DNA of 64,000 nucleotides from the NCBI GenBank assembly GCA_940671915.1, contig CALNVZ010003426.1, positions 15,341,525-15,405,524 on the forward strand, given 5' to 3'. Numbering within the stretch: the stretch's first letter is position 1; every line of letters begins with the position of its first letter. Under the pieces are notes generated by a model. That model made no database searches. It was given only the letters and a program-made list of their open reading frames with translations, and had not been told where the DNA came from. Both the position numbers and the translations under genes were made by a program. This stretch comes from Paracentrotus lividus. Its lineage: Eukaryota; Echinodermata; Echinoidea; Camarodonta; Echinidae. Shown piece by piece: positions 56,936 to 64,000 of the stretch.

Positions 56936-58632
56936 TGCGAGAAAAAAAGTTTAGATATATAAATTGTAAAGCTCATATCCTCAACTATCATTATGACACA
57001 AAAAATTCCGAAAATAACCCATTCTTCAGTGCAACGGTGTCGATTTGTTTTGGCGATTGGGGGGGGGGGATGATCGTCGATATTCCTCTTTTCCTCAAAT
57101 GTGACACATACGACGGTATATGATCGCAGTGTCAATTGTTGAGGGTGGGGTAATGTTTGTATATTGTTGTTTTTTTTTGGGGGGGGTAATGTTTGTATAT
57201 GCTTGTACATGCATATAAATATGAAAAATGTATTGTATAATGCGAGCGCGAAGCGCGAGCGGAAAATTTTCTCAATAATAGTGACATAAAATGGGGCATT
57301 TGTAGCATAATTCGAGCGCGAAACGAGAAAGGGGCTTTAACTGGTTTGTTAAAGGGGGACCATGATGATGTAATGGCTACAGATAATACATACATGCATG
57401 TAGTCATTAATCACTAGTACATAATTTTCAAATTCTTTATGCGAGCGCGAAGCGCGAGCTAAAAATTTTCTCAATAATAGTGACATGAAATGGGACATAT
57501 ATTGTAGAATAATGCTAAGGCGAAACGGGAAGGGGCTTTATCTGCTTTATTAAAGGGGCAGGCCCGTAACTAGGATTTTTACGGGGGGGGTTCGAAATCT
57601 GAAAAAGTGGACCTTTTTCAAGGATTTTTTTTTTCGAGCGCGAAGCGNNNNNNNNNNNNNNNNNNNNNNNNNACTAGGGTTGGTAAAACATTACAAAATT
57701 TTTTATGGCGACTATCCTTCACAATCTTTTGGAGCATTCTGTTCAATGACTATTGTCTGATGATTTTTGCTTGTGGAAAAAGTCATCAGATCATGGTTTT
57801 ACAGTGATATAACCACTTTTGGCAATGGCTAAGCCAAATTGTGTAACAACATATGCTCAACCGTGGTTCTTAGGCGAATAGAAATAACAGACAAAACACA
57901 CAAAAGTTTAGATATATATATTAGTAAAGCTCATACCTAAACTAATCATTATGACACAAAAAATTCCGAAAAATACCCATTCTTCAGTGCAACGGTGTCG
58001 ATTTGTTTTGGCGACATTGGGGGGGGGGATGATGTCGAATGATCATCATCTTCCTCCTCTTTCCTCAAATGTGACACATACGACGGTAATATATGATCGG
58101 CAGTGTCCAATTGTGAGGGTGGGGTATGTTGTTATAATTGTTGTTTTTTTTGGGGGGTGAATATGTTTGTATATGCTTGTACAGGCATATAAAAATGAAA
58201 AAATGTATTGTATAATGCGACGGCGAAGCGCGAGCGGAAAATTTTCTCAATAATAGTGACATAAAATGGGGCATTTGTAGCATAATTCGACAGCGTCGAA
58301 ACGAGAAGGGGCTTTAAAACTGGTTTTTGTTAAAGGGGACCATGATGATGTAATGGCTACAGATAATACATACATGCATGTAGTTCAATTATCACTAGTA
58401 CATAATTTTCAATTCTTTTATGCGAGAGCGCGAAGCGCGAGCTAAAAATTTTCTCAATAATAGTGACATGAAATGGGACATATATTGTAAGATATATGCT
58501 AAGGCGAAACGGGAAGGGGCTTTATCTGCTTTATTAAAGGGGCAGGCCCGTAACTAGGTTTTTACGGGGGGGGTTCGAAATCTGAAAAAGTGGACCTTTT
58601 TCAAAGGATTTTTTTTTTTTCGAGCGCGAAGC
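56820..58632 (+). repeat. Direct duplication flanking the assembly gap
   Basis: The block from about 56,945 to 57,647 reappears at about 57,900 to 58,632 in the same order (GTGCAACGGTGTCGATTTG, GCGAGCGGAAAATTTTCTC, GGGGCAGGCCCGTAACTAGG). Differences are mostly one-base gains or losses. A 25-N gap lies between the copies. This looks like one locus written twice during gap filling, not a true duplication. Confidence 0.75.
57648..57672. other. Assembly gap, 25 N
   Basis: Runs of N starting immediately after a truncated GCGCGAAGCG motif. Confidence 1.
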
Positions 58633-59271
58633 GGCGGCAGAAAATTTTTGAGGTTAAACTTGGAGTATAATATGCATTATCATGATTACAGACTCTATTT
58701 AGTAGCTAAAAAATTTGCAATTATAGTCCCTACTTATAATATCCGCGAGAGCGCGAAGCGCGAGCTGAAAATTTTAGGAATCTTAATGGCTTTTTATTTT
58801 TATTGTTCATTAGTAATGAATATATAGGATAGCGAGCGCGAAGCGCGAGCTCAAAATTTTGAGAACAAAACTGGAGTTTAATTGTGCAATATCAGAGCTA
58901 TTTGTATCCGCGAGCTGAAAGTTTTGAGCTAAAAATCGTGCCTTATAGACTCTTTGGATCCATGTTGAAGATACATAATAATCTTGGCTCATTAATAATC
59001 TTTGCAATGAATATTTTGTGGCTGCAGGCATAGGCCTCTCCAATCTAGCCCAAACAAATTACACCAATTCTTTGACAAGTTTGTCTCCAGCAGGAGAGCA
59101 CTGGTCTCAACCCTTTTTTTTAAAGTTATATATATTATATTATGTTATTTCAGTCGAGATCGCATAGTGACCGAGCAGGAAAATTTGGGGTTTTAAAAGA
59201 CATATGAAGTAAGAAGGAGCAATCTTTAGTATTGTTAGTGATATTTTAAGAAATATTATTTTCCATGGACT

Positions 59272-59757
59272 TTTAAAGAGTATGAACGGCTTCTTTGTAG
59301 TATAAAAGTGCATTTTAGCTAAGAAAAGAGTTTCAGAGTGCATTAAAAAATGGGGCACTGCTGCCCCTGCCCCGGTTCCACCGCCTCTGTTAGACCCCAA
59401 TATCTCCAAGCGCGAAGCGCGAGTAGAAACTTTGAGCTCAAAATTGTAGTTTATTGTTGGCATTATGTACCCTATTTAGTATTCGCGAGCGCGAAGCGCG
59501 AGCCGAAAATTAGTGGTTTTTAAAAGACATATGGAGTAACAGGGCCCTTTTTAGTATTAAAAGTGCCCCTTTTTTAAACATAAATTGTCCACGGGACTTT
59601 TCAAAACTCTGAAAGGCTTCTCTTAGTCTAAAGATGACACCTTTTTAGCTTAGAAAAGGGACACTTTTGGTCATGAATAAGGGCACTTTTAGGGTGGATG
59701 AAAAAGTGGGGGTCACTGTGCCCCTGCCCGCCCCCCCCCCGGTTGACCGCCTCTGCC
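59272..59757 (-). repeat. GGCGGTGGAACCG repeat family (copies 2 and 3)
   Basis: Two stretches, ending CCGGTTCCACCGCCTCTGTT at about 59,392 and CGGTTGACCGCCTCTGCC at about 59,757. They carry the AGGCTTCT, AAAGTGC and GGGGCACTG words of 11,416-11,590 in inverted order. Confidence 0.55.
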
Positions 59758-59927
59758 ACTAGGCCTTATTTCTGTTATATCATTTCCTAACATTGAAGGA
59801 TAACATCATTTAAAAATACAAAAATAGAACAACAAATGCAAACGAAAACATTCCTGCAAAATGGTTGAGATGTAATCCTGCGTACTTTGTTCTGAAAAAA
59901 AAAACATGATTATGGGCGATTTCTTTG

Positions 59928-61040
59928 AAAGTGAACCTTTTTGGGAAAAAAATAAAGTTTGTCCTTTTTGTTTTTAAGCTGCACATTCATATAGATCATT
60001 GTCTGAAGTTTCATGAAATGCATTTTTTATCTTAATTTTACAAATTTTTCATGCTCATTTGCATATTAACATGCAGAAATTTTGAATAGAAAAATGGTAC
60101 GTAAAATATCATTTGTTTTGACCCCTGACTTGATTGTATATGCTGGTCTCCTTACTTTGATTATTGTCATATACCCTTTTTACTTTCATTCCTTTAAATT
60201 TAAATGAAAAATAATGGTGTTGAATTGATTGTTTTAAGATAATAACTAAAGAAATCAATTGCCATCAAATGTCACACACGTGACCCAAAAACACGAAAAG
60301 TTAACGCCCCCGAAAACCATGGTTCCAATTTTATTACAATTTTTTCTCAAAGCTAGATAAATGTGCCTTGCATCTCAACCAAATATGAAGCCATGATAGC
60401 TTTTAATTTAGTTATTAATTACTTTGAAATTGGTCACAACAGTGACCCACGGGTCACGTGTGTGACCAACTATGGTCATGCCTTAAAAAGGGACCAGGCT
60501 ATTCGGCCTTCTTTGAAAAGTGAACCTCTTTGGGGACAAATAAATTTTTGCTTTTTGATTTAAGCTGGCATATTCAATAGAGCAATGTCTGAAGTTTTCA
60601 TGAACTGATGTTTTTCGTGATTTTTGCAATTGTTCATGCTCATTTGCATAAATTAACATAAAGGATAATTAAATGGAAAAACGGTAAATAAAATATAATT
60701 TTTTTTAACCCTGACTGGAATGGATATGCTGACTTCCTTACTTGGATTACTGTCATTATATTATTATTTACCTCTATTCCTTTTAATCTAACCCCAAAAA
60801 AATATGTTGTTAAATTGATTAAGATAATCAACCCTGGAAATGAATTGCCCTCAAAATGCCACACACAAGTAACCAGAAAACACAAACAGTTTATGCCCGG
60901 TCTTAACCATGGCTCTGGCATTATCATATTATTTCTTCAAGCTAAATTATGTACCTTGCGTCTCACTAAATATGAATCCATGACAAGTTTCATTTGATTA
61001 TTAATTAGCAAACAATTGGTCACACACGTGACCCGCTGGG
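59928..61040 (+). repeat. Diverged tandem duplication of about 560 bp
   Basis: The unit at about 59,928-60,480 is repeated at about 60,508-61,040. Both contain AAGTGAACCT, TGTCTGAAGTTT, TTCATGCTCATTTGCAT, CTGACT-GA-TG-ATATGCTG and an AACCATGG word, and both end near a CACACACGTGACC motif. Substitutions are common, so this is old and genuine. Confidence 0.7.
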
Positions 61041-62105
61041 TGGGGGGCGGTCATAAATTCTGATTTTTTCACTTTCATTGGCTGAAATTAATTAATTTAG
61101 CATTATTATGCTCCAAAATGGTTTTGCAATATTTTTGCGAAAAAAAACCAACAAAAAGAACAAACAAACAAAACAAAAGGTCGAAAAACAAGGAAATACA
61201 TAAGAAATTCCATAAAACAATGAAGATACATCAGGAATTTAGTTCGATATCAATTTTTTTCCAAGTACAGATGGTTAGGAATCCTATAAAGATTTATGCA
61301 AACACAAAATAGCATTCCGAAGCTGTTAGTTTTGTCCATTAGAAAAAAAAATTATGATTTCAATGCAATGCGTAAATTAGCATAATTATTCATATAAAAT
61401 AAATTAATTATTATTATGGAAATTAACCAATGCCTTCTTGTAGTTATATCACAAACTACCATCGTGCAAATTTTCGGCGCGCCTCCGCGCGATCACAGCC
61501 AAGATCTTATAGGGGGCATCATGGCCCCCCTCCCTTACCCGCCCCTCCCCAGTCTTGACAGCTTCAAAACACCCCATGACTGACTAGGGTTGAGTTCATA
61601 AATTTTTTTGCCACAAGCGGATATAGTAATTGCTCAAAATGTACATTTATTGCATGGTAACATAATATATTCATTTTCTGTACAATTTGCCATAGGTCAC
61701 ACACGTGACCCACTAAAATGTCACACACGTGACCCGACATCACGATATAAAATAATAGTAAAAAAAGAAAATTTAGAGATTCTCCTATCCAGTGGTATTT
61801 TTGGTTACCAGGTCCATAATGCATGTCTCACAGCAATAAGAACATTTCATCATTTAAAACTCACAGGAATTTCAAAATGAAATTGAACTTTCAAAATCAT
61901 GCTGTTCTGTGAAGTCACACACGTGACCACTTCTTTTGACATCTGACTTGAACATGCGATATTGTAAATATAAAAAAATATTTACAAATGATGCCAACAA
62001 ATATATTAGCATGATATAAACATAAATCAGTATATTTTTTAAAATGTTCGAGTTATAGCCAATTAAAGTCAAGATTTTGCATAATTTCGGTCAAACACGT
62101 GACCA
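60271..62105 (+). repeat. Seven GTCACACACGTGACC motifs
   Basis: CACGTG at 60,277, 60,455, 61,025, 61,702, 61,727, 61,920 and 62,097, each within GTCACACACGTGACC or a close form; the one at 60,455 is inverted. The flanks are AT-rich and otherwise not alike at the last four sites. CACGTG is the E-box bound by several bHLH-zip proteins; any such role here is speculation. Confidence 0.75.
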
Positions 62106-63847
62106 AGAATGGTCCTTATCATCCCCAAATAAAAAAGTTGCGAGCGCGAAGCGCGAAGCGAAAGATTTTACCATTAGGGGGACTGAAAGCAAAGTGGTTT
62201 AATCTTCCTTTCTTGTATTTATATTCAAGTATCTGCTGCATTTCTGCCAAAATGTGGGGGTTTTAATTTTTTTTTTTTTTTTTTTTTTTGGTCAAGGTCA
62301 AGCGGACCCTGCTCGCCTGCGGGGGGGGGGTTCGTTCGAACCCCCCGAACCCCCCCTGGTTACGGGCCTGAGGGGTCATCATGATGTAATGTCTAAAGAT
62401 ACACACACATGCACATTATTACGCATATGAGTACTAGTACATCGTCGAATTTATAGGGCTGTAATGCGAGCGCGAAGCGCAAGCTTAAAATTTTCTCAAT
62501 AATATTCAACTGAAACATGGTATTTGTAGCGTTACATGACTATAAGCACGAAATTGATGGAGGGCTAGGGGGCTTTACTAGTGATTAGAAGCGGAACATC
62601 ATGACGTAATGCCAACAAACGCAAATCTATATAAATATGGACGAATGAGGGCAATGTATTGTGCGAGCGCGAAGCGCGAGCTTAAAATTTTCTCAATAAT
62701 AGTGACCTGATGAAACAAGATACTTGTAGCAACATGGGAGCACGAAACGGGGAGGGATTTAATGTTTTAAACGTACCATCGTGGCATTAATACATGCATA
62801 AAAGATGAAAAGAGTCAAGTGCAGTTTGCACTATCTTATATTATGCGAGCGCGAAGCGCGAGCTGAAAATTTTCCCGCAAATTCTAACAGTTATCTTATA
62901 TTTGAGAGCAAAGTAGCGACTAATTTGAAAAGAGGGCATTTAGCCCCCAGAGAATAGTGAAAGTGTATTATATAATCAATGGTCCGAGTCAAAAAAAGTT
63001 ACCTTGTCGATGAAGAGCCAAGCTAAGTGTTACAGACTCTTTAATATTCATTATTTATTTTATCAAAACCATCGTGGGTTATTGAGGGGGAATACTTATG
63101 ACTTCAGTTTTACTTATCGAGGCACCTGTCCCCCATTCACCCAGGGATCAATGCCCCTGATTATCATCGATTTGATTTTTTTTTTCTAATTGCAAATAGT
63201 GAAACATCTGCGCTTCCATTATCAACACGGGGTATTGTGTTACATGATTACTAAAGTATATAGGCACACACGAGGAATATTAACGAAAGAGTGAGAAAAT
63301 TTTGGAATTTTGAATGTCAGAAATATGCATTTTAGACTGCAAAATAATATAATAATGTCATAAAAGTGTTTTGTATGATAACGAATTTGTAATGGGTAGA
63401 TTTATATGCATATAATATGATATTTTTTATTTTCTTGATATCAAAATATTGGGGGGGATGATTGTACACACCATCCCCCCCCCACTGAAATTATTGGGGG
63501 GATGCATCCCCCCCCCCCATCCCCCCACAATCGACACCCATGCTTCAGTGAACAATGCCCACTTTTGTGTAGGACACAAAAATTAGCCTGCGCAGGAATT
63601 CGGTATTCATTTATCACCTTTGTATGGCACGCCAAGAGGGATTCAAGTAATAATGGAATAAATCAGCTCACAAAGACTAAAATAAACTGAATATAAAGCA
63701 ACATCAATGATATGAAAACAAAACGATGAAAAAAAAATTGTGTATAATTTTAATTGTTTATTTCTGACTTTCGGTATATCTTTTACTTTGTTAGCTGAGT
63801 CATTGCATTATTCTTTCATTCCCTACTGCCAAATGGGTAAGCACCCG

Positions 63848-64000
63848 TTATTCCGAAGGTTCGTAATTCCGAAGGATCTTTATTCCGAAGATTCGTTATT
63901 CCGAAGGTTCGTCATTCAGAAGGTTCGTTATTCCGAAGGTTCGTGATTCCGAAAACGAAATAGGGTTCGTCATTCCGAAGGTTCGTCATTCCGAAAACGA
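63848..64000 (+). repeat. 16-bp tandem array, TTATTCCGAAGGTTCG, runs off the end
   Basis: About nine units of TTATTCCGAAGGTTCG, TCATTCCGAAGGTTCG and variants, one extended by AAACGAAATAGGG. The array is still running at the window edge, so its full size is unknown. Confidence 0.9.

Larger units (their letters stand above)
57241..62864 (+). repeat. Dispersed GCGAGCGCGAAGCGCGAGC motif, 14 copies
   Basis: Copies, some imperfect, at about 57,242, 57,441, 57,635, 58,217, 58,423, 58,621, 58,744, 58,832, 59,410, 59,485, 62,140, 62,466, 62,663 and 62,845, almost all in one orientation and usually followed by GAAAATTTT or AAAATTTTCTCAATAATA. Each contains GCGAAGCG. The spacing of about 80-400 bp and shared downstream words make this a long diverged repeat with a conserved GC-rich node. 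Confidence 0.8.
48411..64000. other. Repeat-dense DNA, no convincing gene
   Basis: The missing 5' exon and promoter of UMPS should lie here or beyond, but neither is recognisable. Around 48,553-49,170 weak inverted words (CATAGTTCGCGCA and GTGCGTGAACTAAG) hint at another element. Stretches at 50,000-50,500, 52,050-52,550, 53,760-54,060, 55,860-56,550 and 62,880-63,450 hold nothing I can name. Confidence 0.55.

Noticed and set aside
56833..57210. 125-residue minus-strand frame
   Set aside because: Spans a MITE and the duplicated block next to the gap, with homopolymer Pro/Asn runs and no family match.
1..64000. Integrated viral genome or toxin gene
   Set aside because: No reverse transcriptase, integrase, capsid or toxin-like frame was recognised on either strand.

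Overview
The window is animal genomic DNA: two intron-split genes in a sea of short inverted-repeat elements, SINE-like sequences, minisatellites and long homopolymer runs. The two genes are of metazoan type. The repeat repertoire (tRNA-derived SINEs, many TIR elements, dispersed GCGAGCGCGAAGCGCGAGC motifs, AGGCCTA-rich unique sequence) looks like a marine deuterostome, most likely a sea urchin or other echinoderm. That assignment is inference from style, not a database match. No bacterial-type operon, CRISPR array, phage or rRNA gene was seen.

Layout. 1-6.9 kb: repeats upstream of gene 1. 6.88-21.48 kb (+): RERG, a Ras-like small GTPase, in four coding exons with a 12.9-kb first intron. 21.5-34.5 kb: repeat-packed intergenic DNA, including several nested TIR elements and a 4.4-kb inverted-repeat element whose arms carry AGGTCA-type direct repeats. 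34.52-48.41 kb (-): UMPS, the bifunctional orotate phosphoribosyltransferase / OMP decarboxylase of pyrimidine synthesis, in ten recognised exons. Its first coding exon (about 45-50 residues) was not found. The two genes converge tail to tail and have no obvious functional link. 48.4-64 kb: no convincing gene; foldback elements, a 24-bp minisatellite, a 25-N assembly gap inside a duplicated block, the GCGAAGC hairpin family and a terminal 16-bp tandem array that runs off the end.

Reading the UMPS exons against the known family shows that the exons at 34-41 kb are clean, while those at 45.1-47.6 kb have about eight single-base losses. Adding those eight bases makes the visible coding length exactly divisible by three. 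The same loss-rich signature appears in second copies of repeats at 29.5-29.9 kb and 57.7-58.6 kb and in the 50.6-51.0 kb minisatellite. This points to patches of uncorrected long-read sequence rather than true pseudogenisation. The most biologically interesting items are a TIR element carrying a 5' exon of a Crypton/KIAA1958-like recombinase, a piggyBac-like MITE sitting at +4 of a UMPS splice donor, repeated partial copies of a UMPS exon in its own intron, and the stable-mini-hairpin repeat family.
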